Counted from the first letter of the stretch, positions 44,334 to 52,582 are shown. The stretch: 64,000 bases of DNA from CADBRN01 sp050944685 (GCA_050944685.1 JBMNRP010000002.1:93665-157664); one strand, 5' to 3'. The notes: generated from the sequence alone by a model not told the origin. Numbers and translations: made by a program.

Positions 44334-45638
44334 TTATTTCTCACCGTTAGCCGCGTTCATAAACCTTCTCTGGTAGCTCACCACCTGGTTGGAACTGGAG
44401 AATTTCGCCAGATATTTGGGTTCTGCCGTCAGAACGACTCTTCCTGCCATATCTCCGAATTCATCCGAGGAAAGAAGGCGGTCGATGTCGAAATAATTCC
44501 GGTCTCCCTCCATGGAACAGATGATCAGTCTTGTATCTTCCAGATTGGTGTGGCGAAGAACTCGAAGATTGTGTCTGACTCCGTCAAGACCGTCACTTCC
44601 CTCCGGAGAATCAAAATGTCTCTGTTCCAGAAGCAGTTCCGCTTTTTCTTTAACCCGGAAAAGATCAATCTGATCCTCTCCTGCGGCAAAATAGTCTTTC
44701 TGAAGCATGAAAGCCCGAAGATCTTCCAGAAAGCGAATATCTCCTGATGCATTATAAAGATCCAGATCCTTCTTCATCTCCAGAGACTGCGCGTAACGAT
44801 GGCGGATAAAACTGTTGATAAAATACGGTTTTGCCTGAAGAGCCAGTGCCGTCTGAGCCGGATCAAACATCAGCGTATAATTAATGCGAAATCCGTGCTC
44901 ATGCAGCATGAGAGCAAGATTGTGACCGCGGAAGGCATCTTTGGTCGAAGGCTCGTCGTAACGGATATCCAGACGCTTGTCTCCTTTCAGAAGTTCGCCG
45001 ACATTTGCTGCATTGACCGGACCGGTATGAGGAACCTTGATGACAACCCGGTATGGGGAAAGCATCTCGCGGAAATGCTCCGCCTCTTCCAGAATTTCTT
45101 CATCGCTTTTTCTGAAAGGATCGTTCAGTTCAACCGAAATATCGCATCCGGGGCCGAGAATTCTGCCGATTTCCTGCATCACCTCATCACGGTTTTTAAA
45201 TCTGTTTCCGACATTGGCCTTCGGGTTATTAATAAACAGATCATAGATAATGCCCGGGTTGCATGTCAGGTTCGCGATAAACGGGGCAACCGGTTCCACC
45301 TCATACGGATTTGCGCTGTCCGCTGAAAACAGAAGATTTGTCGGACGCTTTCGGCCGTTTTTGTCGAATGAAATATTTCTCTTCAAATTCACCCGGAGAA
45401 CCCTGTCACTGCTGACAGTCAGCTGGATTTCAAAACCGGGTGGTGTTTCTCCTTCCGGGGTTTTAAAATAATCGATGACTTCCCTGAACTGCTTTGTAAC
45501 CCCGATATATTCCGCCATACCGTTTATGGAACGGAACTCGTCAAACGAAAGTTCATAATCAAGGATTCTGTTTACATACGGTTCATCTCCACTGACGGCT
45601 TTCAATCCCAGAGCGGCGATTGTTGATGTAATTTTCAC
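44334..45638 (-). CDS. Transaldolase-like TIM-barrel protein, about 434 residues
   Basis: This large protein carries transaldolase-family landmarks. FSADSANPYEVEPVAPF, followed by ANLTCNPGIIYDLF, parallels the D-N-E and TTNPS motifs. A probable Schiff-base lysine is Lys201 in VVIKVPHTG, and NYTLMFDPAQTALALQA with INSFIRHR resembles the TLVFS and SPFVGR regions. It has about 100 extra N-terminal residues and a long C-terminal tail absent in ordinary transaldolase. I place the start at GTG 45638 behind GGAAAGGAAG, because the longer frame would begin inside the operator. Gene order with transketolase supports sugar-phosphate chemistry; the reaction is not proven. Confidence 0.65.
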   Translation of the reverse strand: MKITSTIAALGLKAVSGDEPYVNRILDYELSFDEFRSINGMAEYIGVTKQFREVIDYFKTPEGETPPGFEIQLTVSSDRVLRVNLKRNISFDKNGRKRPTNLLFSADSANPYEVEPVAPFIANLTCNPGIIYDLFINNPKANVGNRFKNRDEVMQEIGRILGPGCDISVELNDPFRKSDEEILEEAEHFREMLSPYRVVIKVPHTGPVNAANVGELLKGDKRLDIRYDEPSTKDAFRGHNLALMLHEHGFRINYTLMFDPAQTALALQAKPYFINSFIRHRYAQSLEMKKDLDLYNASGDIRFLEDLRAFMLQKDYFAAGEDQIDLFRVKEKAELLLEQRHFDSPEGSDGLDGVRHNLRVLRHTNLEDTRLIICSMEGDRNYFDIDRLLSSDEFGDMAGRVVLTAEPKYLAKFSSSNQVVSYQRRFMNAANGEK

Positions 45639-45698
45639 AGTTTTCTGTACTTCCTTTCCAGTATCAGCTATGGTTGATTTTCTTGTATCTAACATGGG

Positions 45699-45720
45699 CA
45701 TACTTGTATATACGTGTATG
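45699..45720. promoter_or_regulatory. Candidate GntR operator 2 (upstream of transaldolase-transketolase unit)
   Basis: A 22-bp dyad, CATAC-tt-GTATATAC-gt-GTATG, is symmetric at 18 positions. Its central 16 bases match operator 1 at 38706-38721 in 14 positions. It lies about 60 bases before the proposed GTG start. A weaker related half-site CTTGTAT is at about 45682. Confidence 0.65.
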
Positions 45721-45868
45721 TTAACATGCGTACCTATTTGGGTCAATAATTCAGGCCCCAATGATAAATTGTCGCAGCTACAACCAGCTATTGATTCCGT
45801 CCGCCCGGACATCTCCTGTAATATAAGTATGGGATATTGTCGAAAATGAACAGTCAGGAGAATAAATC

Positions 45869-46825
45869 ATGGAGAATCAAACGCGTTATCTGGCGGATCT
45901 TCACTGTCACACCAACCGTTCCGACGGATCCGATACGCCTCAGGAACTGATCGACCATGCGGCAGAACTTCATATGGAGATTCTGGCGATCACCGATCAT
46001 GATGTCCGCCCGCCCGAAAGGATCCGTCTGGCGGACGGGAAGGAGGCGGAACTGACGGAATACGGTAAACTTCGCGGAATTCAGCTGCTGCCTGGCATAG
46101 AAATTTCCTGCGATACTCTGGTGGAAGACTGCCATATTATTTGCTTTGGCTGCGACTGGAAGGACCCTTATTTTGATGAACTGGAGCAGCGGGTCGCGGC
46201 TTCGAAGATAAAAAGCTACCGCACTCTGATCCGGCGTCTGACCGAACATGGAATGCCACTGACATGGGAGGAAGTACTGGACAATAACGGCAGTCCTATA
46301 GAAGAAGAACATGTGCAGAAAAAAATGATATTTGAACTGATGGCAAGGAAGGGATATGCCCCCGACTGGGGAGCGGCAAAACTGATGGTAAAAAATACAC
46401 CGGCTTACCAAATCAGCAGAGAAAAGCCCGACCCGATCGAAGTCATTGCAAAGATACATAACGCCGGAGGAATCGCTATCATGGCTCACCCGTATCTGGT
46501 CAATGAACCTGTCAGACTGCCGGGAAATTCCAAAGCCTCAAGAAGAAAATATATTGACTTGCTGATCCGAGCCGGGCTTGACGGTATCGAGGCAAGCTAT
46601 ACCTATGATAAGACCAGCTACGGCGGGACAATGACACCTGAGGAAATCGAAAACGCGGTTCGCTCGGAATATTCTGACAGGGTATCCATTATTTCCGGAG
46701 GATCGGATTATCACAACGATCAGAAAAAAGGTGCAAAAAAAATACGCCATATCGGAGAGCGAGGCGTCTCTCCGGAATATGTGCGTTCCAACTCTCTGCT
46801 TTCGGGACTGCTTCCGTCCCTGTAA
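45869..46825 (+). CDS. PHP-domain phosphoesterase (TrpH/RNase AM-like)
   Basis: A 318-residue PHP-domain metal hydrolase. The N-terminal metal motif is DLHCHTNRSDGSDT, then AITDHDV, a later GIEISC, and the C-terminal HPYLVN and GGSDYHND. Related enzymes include the 3',5'-nucleotide and 5'-exonuclease activity of TrpH/RnaAM and histidinol-phosphate-type phosphatases. It begins with ATG behind AGGAG and is divergent from the transaldolase-like unit. A role in phosphate removal or RNA 5'-end trimming is possible; the substrate is not predictable. Confidence 0.82.
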   Translation: MENQTRYLADLHCHTNRSDGSDTPQELIDHAAELHMEILAITDHDVRPPERIRLADGKEAELTEYGKLRGIQLLPGIEISCDTLVEDCHIICFGCDWKDPYFDELEQRVAASKIKSYRTLIRRLTEHGMPLTWEEVLDNNGSPIEEEHVQKKMIFELMARKGYAPDWGAAKLMVKNTPAYQISREKPDPIEVIAKIHNAGGIAIMAHPYLVNEPVRLPGNSKASRRKYIDLLIRAGLDGIEASYTYDKTSYGGTMTPEEIENAVRSEYSDRVSIISGGSDYHNDQKKGAKKIRHIGERGVSPEYVRSNSLLSGLLPSL

Positions 46826-46885
46826 AAACGGGTTATTCTCCCGGGAAAGGTCTCCTGAACAAAATGGATCCCTGCCAAATAATAA

Positions 46886-46926
46886 GTACTGGAATATCTC
46901 CTGCGCTTTCAGGAGTGTTCCGGTAC
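46886..46926. terminator. Hairpin after the PHP gene
   Basis: GTAC-GGAA-CTCCTG pairs with CAGGAG-TTCC-GTAC around a short loop with small internal bulges. No T-run follows, so it is a weak terminator candidate for the PHP gene or for the tRNA fragment on the other strand. Confidence 0.4.
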
Positions 46927-46933
46927 CTGTCAG

Positions 46934-47002
46934 TAGCGGGAGGGGGATTTGAACCCCCGACTCTGCGGGTATGAACCGCTTGCTCCAGCAGGCTGAAAAA
47001 GC
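46934..47002 (-). pseudogene. tRNA-Met(CAT)-like fragment, 5' part missing or degraded
   Basis: The 3' two thirds of a tRNA read well on the minus strand. There is an anticodon arm with loop TTCATAC (anticodon CAT), a variable region, a perfect five-pair T-arm (GGGGG/CCCCC, loop TTCAAAT) and acceptor 3' strand TCCCGCT plus A. The D-arm is abnormal (about 13-base loop), and nothing upstream pairs with the acceptor strand. The outer anticodon pair is mismatched. It is best read as a tRNA remnant rather than a working gene. Confidence 0.6.
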
Positions 47003-47020
47003 AATTTTCAGTGCCGTTAC

Positions 47021-47052
47021 AACCTGATTGATACCGTTGGTATCGAGGTTTT
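47021..47052 (+). terminator. Small hairpin before the tRNA-Val promoter
   Basis: AACCT-GATACC pairs with GGTATC-AGGTT around GTT and is followed by TTT on the plus strand. It would insulate tRNA-Val from upstream transcription. Confidence 0.4.
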
Positions 47053-47061
47053 ACACAAAGA

Positions 47062-47090
47062 TTGCAATTTGGATTCCGTCATGGTATACT
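47062..47090 (+). promoter_or_regulatory. tRNA-Val promoter
   Basis: TTGCAA, a 17-base spacer and TATACT end 12 bases before the tRNA, the expected distance for a tRNA promoter. Confidence 0.75.
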
Positions 47091-47102
47091 ACATTTTGTT
47101 TC

Positions 47103-47175
47103 GGAAACATAGCTCAGCCGGGAGAGCGTCTGGGTCACAACCAGAAGGTCATGGGTTCGAGCCCCATTGTTTCCA
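47103..47175 (+). tRNA. tRNA-Val, anticodon CAC
   Basis: A complete 73-base cloverleaf. The acceptor stem GGAAACA/TGTTTCC has discriminator A. The D-arm is GCTC/GAGC. The anticodon stem TCTGG/CCAGA has loop GTCACAA, giving CAC at positions 34-36. The T-arm ATGGG/CCCAT has the TTCGAGC loop. CAC reads GTG valine codons only, so this is an accessory valine tRNA beside the usual TAC species. CCA is not encoded. It has its own promoter and terminator. Confidence 0.93.
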
Positions 47176-47184
47176 TTTCAGAGT

Positions 47185-47218
47185 TCCCCGAAGTCCTCGT
47201 ACAAAAGGATTTCGGGGA
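47185..47218 (+). terminator. tRNA-Val terminator
   Basis: TCCCCGAAGTCC pairs with GGATTTCGGGGA across a 10-base loop and is followed by TTTATTGT. It ends 13 bases before the group II intron boundary. Confidence 0.7.
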
Positions 47219-47231
47219 TTTATTGTAAAAA

Positions 47232-49136
47232 ATCGAGTAGGAGGGGGTGATTAGCCCCCGTCCTCTCACACCACCGTGCGTACCGTTCGGTACACGGCGG
47301 TTTCAACAGTTGACGTGCACAGACTGATATGCTGAGGCAAGATCGTAGAACCCCCAGTGTATCAGTCTTTCTTTAGTTAAAGCCCTCTTAACAGACCCTA
47401 TATTGGCCACTCTCCAGTATGCTTTACGACAGTAGGCTGCTTCCGCCGCCTGCCATTCCTTTAACCCAAGACCCTTGAGCTTGCGGAACCGGGTGCGGGG
47501 AAGCTTCCACTGTTTCCAGATGCACATGCGGATGCGCCGGTACAGCCACCCGTTCAGGGCTTCTATGTTGTTCTTCATGTCTGCAATTCCGTAATAATTA
47601 AGCCAGCCACGCATGAACACCTTAATCCGTGCCATTGCTCCGACAATACTGCCACAGCGGCTCCGGGAAGTGAGCTCTCTGAGCTTGTCTTTGGCCTTCT
47701 TCCATGACTTCGCATGAACGCGGATAAATACTCCGTTGCGCCCCTTTCCGAATGCAAAGCCAAGGTACTTAAAATTTCGGATTGAGTACACGCTGACTGC
47801 GCGACTCTTTTCCTTGTTCACCCTGAGCATCAGGGTGCTCTCCAGAAACTTCGTGCTGGTCCTCAGAAGTCTTTGCGCCGCTCTTGGGCTCTTTGCCAGC
47901 AGAACGATGTCGTCTGCATATCGTACACAAGGAACCCCGCGCCTCTTGAACTCCTGATCGAATTCGTTGAGATATACATTTGCAAGCAGGGGAGAAAGGT
48001 TTCCTCCCTGCGGCGAGCCTTCTGTGGTCTCAACAACAACACCGTTTTCCATCACGCCGCTCTTCAGGTAACGTTTTACCATCTGTATCACTCTTTCGTC
48101 AGAGATCTGCTTTCTGAGCAGATTTAACAAGAGGGTATGGTTCATCGTATCGAAGTACTTGGACAGGTCAAGCACTACCGCGCTTGTGTAGCCCTGTTCT
48201 GCATACTCCTTAACCCGCTTCACGGCATCTTTGGCACTTCTGCCTGGTCGGTAGCCATAGCTCCCATCCGAGAACAGCGGCTCAAAGATGGGCATCATCT
48301 GCTGTGCCATTGCCTGTTGGATGATACGATCTATAACGGTAGGAATGCCAAGCTTTCGCATTCCACCGTCCGGCTTCGGGATTCCCTTCCGTCTGACCGG
48401 GGACGGAGTGTAGTGTCCATTCCTTATCCTGTCGACCAGTTCGCGATTATGCTCCCTCAGCCATGGAAGCACTTCTTCAATGGTCATGCCATCTACTCCC
48501 GGTGCTCCCTTGTTTGCCTTCACTCTTTTGTAGGCTCTGTTAAGATTATCCTTATCCAGTATCCTGTCCAAGAGCTCCGGCTGTGCACTGTTCCTTTCCT
48601 TCCATATCCGGTTGAAAGAGCGGTGCGCTCTCACATACTTTTTGCATTCCGTGCTATTCCTTTGTGAGCAGCTTTCCTTGTTGTTTTCTGCCGCCATAGC
48701 CCTTTCCTCCTTTTCCGGGTTGTACTTGGAACTCCTGTTAATTCAGCCCTTCACCTCTCGGCTACTATGGCCTCTGCTGACTTCTGAGCGCTCAGCGCCG
48801 CCTTTCGGTGGCGGTTGCTCCTTTCGGAGTATCCCGCTCAGACCTCCCCGGGTACCACACGTTTCTTTTCCTCCATCTGCCTGCCTCATTTATCCCTTGT
48901 GGTTCCGTGTAGTAATTGGGCTTCAACTTGTAGCGCAGTCTTACCCTCACAAAAGACCTTGTATGAGGTTCCTATACGTCAGGCCAGAGGTTTGTCCTCA
49001 GGTTAGTATGTTCCCCGAATCCGGCTTCCTTCGGATTCCATCTCACAATGGACACCCTTGCCTTCGACTATGTCCTTCCCACTACCGGGCGGACTCTGGA
49101 CTTTCACCAGTAAGAAACGTGCGCCGCCGGGCGCAC
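47232..49136 (-). mobile_element. Group II intron, full length (about 1.9 kb)
   Basis: The minus-strand 5' end is GTGCGCCCGG at 49136, continuing to the conserved ACGTTTCTTACTGG and AAAGTCCAGAGTCC. The 3' end carries domain V (arms CCGCCGTG and CACGGTGG around GTACC-GAAC-GGTAC, about 47258-47290) and domain VI, closing in CCTACTCGAT at 47232. A reverse transcriptase/maturase is encoded inside. The intron lies between tpiA and tRNA-Val in the tpiA orientation, starting a few bases behind the tpiA terminator. It interrupts no gene. Both ends are recognisable and the reading frame is intact, so it may be active. Confidence 0.9.
47303..48697 (-). CDS. ltrA: Group II intron reverse transcriptase/maturase
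   Basis: A 464-residue intron-encoded protein. The RT domain (about residues 60-330) includes NKGAPGVDGM, IPKPDGGMRKLGIPTV, the YRPGRSAKDAV block, TEGSPQGGNLSPLLANV and catalytic VRYADDIVLLAKS. The maturase X domain follows, with GWLNYYGIAD. I see no HNH endonuclease domain at the C-terminus, so mobility would rely on single-stranded or replication-linked targets. It starts behind AAGGAGG within domain IV. Confidence 0.95.
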   Translation of the reverse strand: MAAENNKESCSQRNSTECKKYVRAHRSFNRIWKERNSAQPELLDRILDKDNLNRAYKRVKANKGAPGVDGMTIEEVLPWLREHNRELVDRIRNGHYTPSPVRRKGIPKPDGGMRKLGIPTVIDRIIQQAMAQQMMPIFEPLFSDGSYGYRPGRSAKDAVKRVKEYAEQGYTSAVVLDLSKYFDTMNHTLLLNLLRKQISDERVIQMVKRYLKSGVMENGVVVETTEGSPQGGNLSPLLANVYLNEFDQEFKRRGVPCVRYADDIVLLAKSPRAAQRLLRTSTKFLESTLMLRVNKEKSRAVSVYSIRNFKYLGFAFGKGRNGVFIRVHAKSWKKAKDKLRELTSRSRCGSIVGAMARIKVFMRGWLNYYGIADMKNNIEALNGWLYRRIRMCIWKQWKLPRTRFRKLKGLGLKEWQAAEAAYCRKAYWRVANIGSVKRALTKERLIHWGFYDLASAYQSVHVNC

Positions 49137-49140
49137 GCTA

Positions 49141-49185
49141 AAAAGATCCCTGCCGCACCAAAAGATGATGCGTCAGGGATCTTTT
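49141..49185 (-). terminator. tpiA terminator (intron insertion site)
   Basis: On the minus strand AAAAGATCCCTGACGCATC pairs with GGTGCGGCAGGGATCTTTT with one or two bulges and ends in five T residues. The intron begins within four bases of the T-run. It closes the gap-pgk-tpiA group. Confidence 0.85.
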
Positions 49186-49216
49186 CATACCCAGCCCGCA
49201 GGCTGCCAATATAATA

Positions 49217-49969
49217 TTATTTATTGTAGTTGACGATGTCGCCGAACTCTGCCTTCAGAGAAGCGCCGCCGATCAGTCCGCCGTCGATATCCGGCTTGGC
49301 AAGCAGCTCTTTGCAGTTGGAAGCCTTCATGGAGCCGCCGTACTGGATGCGGATTGCATCTGCGGTAGCCTGATCGTACATCTCGGCGATGCACTCGCGG
49401 ATGCCCTTGCAGACTTCCTCTGCCTGATCCGCCGTAGCGGTCTTTCCGGTTCCGATTGCCCAGATCGGCTCATAGGCGATGACAGCCGTCTTTGCCTGAT
49501 CCGCGGTAACACCCTGGAATCCGACTTTTACCTGCTGACGGATCCAGTCCATCGTGATCCCCTGCTCTCTCTGCTCGAGAGATTCGCCGCAGCACATGAT
49601 CGGGGTCAGGCCGTGCTCAAAGCATTTCAGAATCTTTTTGTTAACGTCTTCCGAGGTCTCACCGAAATATCCGCGTCTCTCGGAATGTCCGAGGATCACG
49701 TATTTGACGCCGGCGTCTACCAGCATATTCGGAGAAATCTCTCCGGTGTAAGCTCCCTTTTCCTCAGAGTACATATTCTCGGCGGCAACCTGGACATTCG
49801 TGCCCTTGACCGCCTCAACGACTGTCGTGATATCCACTGCCGGAACGCCGTAAACAACATCCACATCCGGATTATTCACGAGCGGCTTCAGCGTCTCAAC
49901 CAGCTCTTTCGCCTCGCTCGGAGTCATATTCATTTTCCAGTTTCCAGCAATGATCTTTTTTCTCGCCAT
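49217..49969 (-). CDS. tpiA: Triosephosphate isomerase
   Basis: A 250-residue triosephosphate isomerase of normal length. It has the N-terminal AGNWKMN (Lys substrate binder), catalytic His in LGHSERR, catalytic Glu in AYEPIWAIGTGK, and the C-terminal YGGSMKASN and GGLIGGASL phosphate loop. It interconverts dihydroxyacetone phosphate and glyceraldehyde 3-phosphate. It follows pgk by 118 bp and ends at a strong terminator. Confidence 0.97.
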   Translation of the reverse strand: MARKKIIAGNWKMNMTPSEAKELVETLKPLVNNPDVDVVYGVPAVDITTVVEAVKGTNVQVAAENMYSEEKGAYTGEISPNMLVDAGVKYVILGHSERRGYFGETSEDVNKKILKCFEHGLTPIMCCGESLEQREQGITMDWIRQQVKVGFQGVTADQAKTAVIAYEPIWAIGTGKTATADQAEEVCKGIRECIAEMYDQATADAIRIQYGGSMKASNCKELLAKPDIDGGLIGGASLKAEFGDIVNYNK

Positions 49970-50087
49970 GATAATTGGCCTCCTGTATGAAATTTCGGGA
50001 AAAACCCTTCAACAACTGAACTGTTATGATAATAATAATACAAAAAATTCCGTTCCGGAAGATATATCCGGAAGAAACCGCCCCGTA

Positions 50088-51326
50088 TTATTTATCGTCC
50101 GCGGATACGACACCCGGAAGCTCCTTGCCCTCGAGGAATTCCAGGGACGCTCCGCCGCCGGTGGAGATGTGGCTCATCTTGTCCGCATAGCCGAGCTGAT
50201 TGACCGCCGCAGCGGAGTCGCCGCCGCCGATGATGGTCGTCGCGTCGGTCGCAGCCAGAGCAGCCGCAACCGCTTTCGTTCCCTTTGCGAGAACCGGATT
50301 CTCAAAAACGCCCATCGGGCCGTTCCATACGACCGTCTTCGCGGATTTCACAGCCTCTTCGTACATTGCGATGGTCTTCGGCCCGATATCCATGCCCATC
50401 TTGTCCGCCGGGATCTTGTCGATGTCAACCACCTCGGTGGCAATCGAAGGATCGTCGATCGGATCCGGAAAATGATCCGTGATGACCGCGTCAACCGGAA
50501 GCAGCAGCTTCTTGCCGAGCTTTTCGGCTTTCTCAATCATCTCTTTGCAGTAATCCAGCTTTGTATCATCGCAGAGAGACGTTCCGATCTCATTCCCCTG
50601 AGCTTTGACAAAAGTATAAGCCATGCCGCCGCCGATGATCAGCGTGTCGCATTTCTCAAGAAGATTCGAGATAACGTTCAGCTTGTCCGCAACCTTGGCT
50701 CCGCCGAGGATCGCGACAAACGGGCGGACCGGGTCCTCGACTGCGTTGCCCAGGAACCTGATCTCTTTCTGCATCAGATATCCGACCGCACAGTTTCCTC
50801 CTTTTTCACGGATATACTTCGTCACGCCGGAAACCGAGGAGTGAGGTCTGTGAGCAGAACCGAACGCGTCGCAGACGAAGTCGTCCGCCAGATCCGCGAG
50901 CTCTTTTGCAAAACCGTCGCCGGCTTCACCCGGCTTGGTCTCCTCTTTGCCGCGGAAACGGGTGTTCTGGAGAAGAATAACATCTCCGTCCTTCATTTCT
51001 GCGACAGCCTTCGTCGTCTCATCGCCGGTGACATTGTAGTCCGCGATAAACTTCACTTCTTTTCCGAGCTTCTCAGAAAGTTTCTTGGCGACCGGAGCCA
51101 GGGATTCTCCCTCGTTCGGGCCATTCTTTACCTTGCCCAGATGGGAGCAGAGAATCACTTTCGCTCCCTCGTCGATCAGCTTTCGGATCGTCGGCAGAGC
51201 GGCGTTGATACGGGTCTCGTCGGTGATCACGCCGTCCTTCAGCGGGACGTTGAAATCACATCTGACCAGAACCTTTCTTCCCTTTGCATCAAAATCATCA
51301 ACTGTTTTTTTGTTTAATGCTGCCAT
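50088..51326 (-). CDS. pgk: Phosphoglycerate kinase (ordinary bacterial type)
   Basis: A 412-residue phosphoglycerate kinase with the classical RCDFNVPL, LCSHLGK, LLQNTRFR and VWNGPMGVFE motifs and the ATP-site GGGDSAAAV. It makes 3-phosphoglycerate and ATP from 1,3-bisphosphoglycerate. The ATG at 51326 follows AAAGGAGG; the longer frame would run through the gap terminator. It is clearly different from the divergent PGK at 24-25.2 kb, being much closer to canonical bacterial enzymes. Confidence 0.97.
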   Translation of the reverse strand: MAALNKKTVDDFDAKGRKVLVRCDFNVPLKDGVITDETRINAALPTIRKLIDEGAKVILCSHLGKVKNGPNEGESLAPVAKKLSEKLGKEVKFIADYNVTGDETTKAVAEMKDGDVILLQNTRFRGKEETKPGEAGDGFAKELADLADDFVCDAFGSAHRPHSSVSGVTKYIREKGGNCAVGYLMQKEIRFLGNAVEDPVRPFVAILGGAKVADKLNVISNLLEKCDTLIIGGGMAYTFVKAQGNEIGTSLCDDTKLDYCKEMIEKAEKLGKKLLLPVDAVITDHFPDPIDDPSIATEVVDIDKIPADKMGMDIGPKTIAMYEEAVKSAKTVVWNGPMGVFENPVLAKGTKAVAAALAATDATTIIGGGDSAAAVNQLGYADKMSHISTGGGASLEFLEGKELPGVVSADDK

Positions 51327-51420
51327 ACTGGCCTCCTTTTCTTTCCGGAGCAATCGTTCTTTCCGGCGTGACCCGAAATACTTCCCGGGACGCCGGGTTT
51401 CCCGATCCCTCCTGATAAAA

Positions 51421-51453
51421 AGAGGTCCGGGTCCAATTAAGGACCGGACCTCT
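51421..51453 (-). terminator. Hairpin between gap and pgk
   Basis: On the minus strand AGAGGTCCGGTCC pairs with GGACCCGGACCTCT with one bulged base around TTAATT, followed by TTTTTATC. It may fully or partly separate gap from pgk, allowing different levels of the two enzymes. Confidence 0.75.
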
Positions 51454-51562
51454 CCGCTGTCAGTCTTCATAACTGAATCCCAGCGAGGACTTCAAGAGGA
51501 TTCCGGATACCGAAACCTTCTTTTCCCCGCCTGTCTCTTTTTCAGAAGCTTCGTCCGATCAA

Positions 51563-52582
51563 TTATTTCGTGATCAGGGAGCCGAGATATTTGATGGTGC
51601 GGACCATCTGGGAAGTATAGGAGTTCTCATTGTCGTACCAGGAAACAACCTGTACGAGAGTCTTTCCGCCGGGCATCGGAAGAACCTTTGTCTGGGTGGC
51701 ATCGAAGATAGAACCCGCCGTGCTGTTGATGATATCGGAGGAAACGATCTCATCCTCGTTGTACTCGAAGGACTCGGTCTCCTCAGCCTTCATCTGAGCG
51801 TTAACATCATCCGCGGTAACTTCCTTGTCAACGATAGCATCAAGGATAGTCGTGGAACCGGTAGCGGTCGGAACACGCTGCGCAGCGCCGTTCAGCTTTC
51901 CGTCGAGCTCCGGAAGAACCAGTCCGATAGCCTTGGCAGCACCGGAGGATGTCGGAGTGATATTCATGGCGCCAGCACGGGACCTGCGCAGGTTGCCCTT
52001 TCTCTGCGGTCCGTCAAGAATCATCTGATCACCGGTGTAAGCATGGATGGTCGTCATGAATCCAGCCTCGATCGGAGCTACATCGTTCAGACCCTTTGCC
52101 ATCGGAGCAAGGCAGTTCGTGGTGCAGGAGGCAGCGGAAATAATCTTGTCGTCTTTGGTCAGCGTCTTATGGTTTACGTTATAAACAATCGTCTTCAGGT
52201 CTTTGCCGGCCGGTGCGGAGATAACGACGTATTTAGCTCCGGCATTGATGTGAGCCATGGATTTGTCTTTGGAGGCATAGAATCCGGTACACTCCAGAAC
52301 TACGTCCACATCGAGGTCTTTCCACGGAAGTTTGGAAGCATCCGCCTCCGCATAAATGGTGATCTCTTTTCCGTCGACAACGATGGAGTTCTCTTTCGCT
52401 TCGACTTTTCCCGGATATCTGCCGTGCGTGGTATCGTATTTCAGAAGATAAGCAAGCATCTGAGGAGAAGTAAGATCGTTGATCGCCACTACTTCGTATC
52501 CCTCAGCATTGAACATCTGTCTGAAAGCGAGACGACCGATACGTCCAAAGCCGTTAATTGCTACTCTTACTGCATCTGCCAT
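51563..52582 (-). CDS. gap: Type I glyceraldehyde-3-phosphate dehydrogenase
   Basis: A 339-residue bacterial GAPDH. It has the Rossmann motif INGFGRIGRLAFRQ, NAD-favouring AINDLTS near residue 34, and catalytic Cys153 in ASCTTNCLAP followed by GFMTTIHAYT. It oxidises glyceraldehyde 3-phosphate to 1,3-bisphosphoglycerate. A strong promoter lies just upstream and a terminator-like hairpin downstream. It contrasts with the archaeal-type GAPDH at 25.4-26.4 kb. Confidence 0.97.
   Translation of the reverse strand: MADAVRVAINGFGRIGRLAFRQMFNAEGYEVVAINDLTSPQMLAYLLKYDTTHGRYPGKVEAKENSIVVDGKEITIYAEADASKLPWKDLDVDVVLECTGFYASKDKSMAHINAGAKYVVISAPAGKDLKTIVYNVNHKTLTKDDKIISAASCTTNCLAPMAKGLNDVAPIEAGFMTTIHAYTGDQMILDGPQRKGNLRRSRAGAMNITPTSSGAAKAIGLVLPELDGKLNGAAQRVPTATGSTTILDAIVDKEVTADDVNAQMKAEETESFEYNEDEIVSSDIINSTAGSIFDATQTKVLPMPGGKTLVQVVSWYDNENSYTSQMVRTIKYLGSLITK

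Noticed and set aside
45638..45812. Longer N-terminus for the transaldolase-like protein (start at 45812, 45698 or 45692)
   Set aside because: These starts lack a ribosome binding site, and the added codons run through the GTATATAC operator; the GTG at 45638 has GGAAAGGAAG upstream.
46934..47010. Functional tRNA-Met
   Set aside because: No 5' acceptor strand pairs with TCCCGCT and the D-arm is abnormal, so only a fragment can be supported.
51327..51470. Upstream extension of pgk
   Set aside because: The extension would be encoded by the terminator hairpin after gap, while the ATG at 51326 has a strong AGGAGG site and matches the normal family N-terminus.
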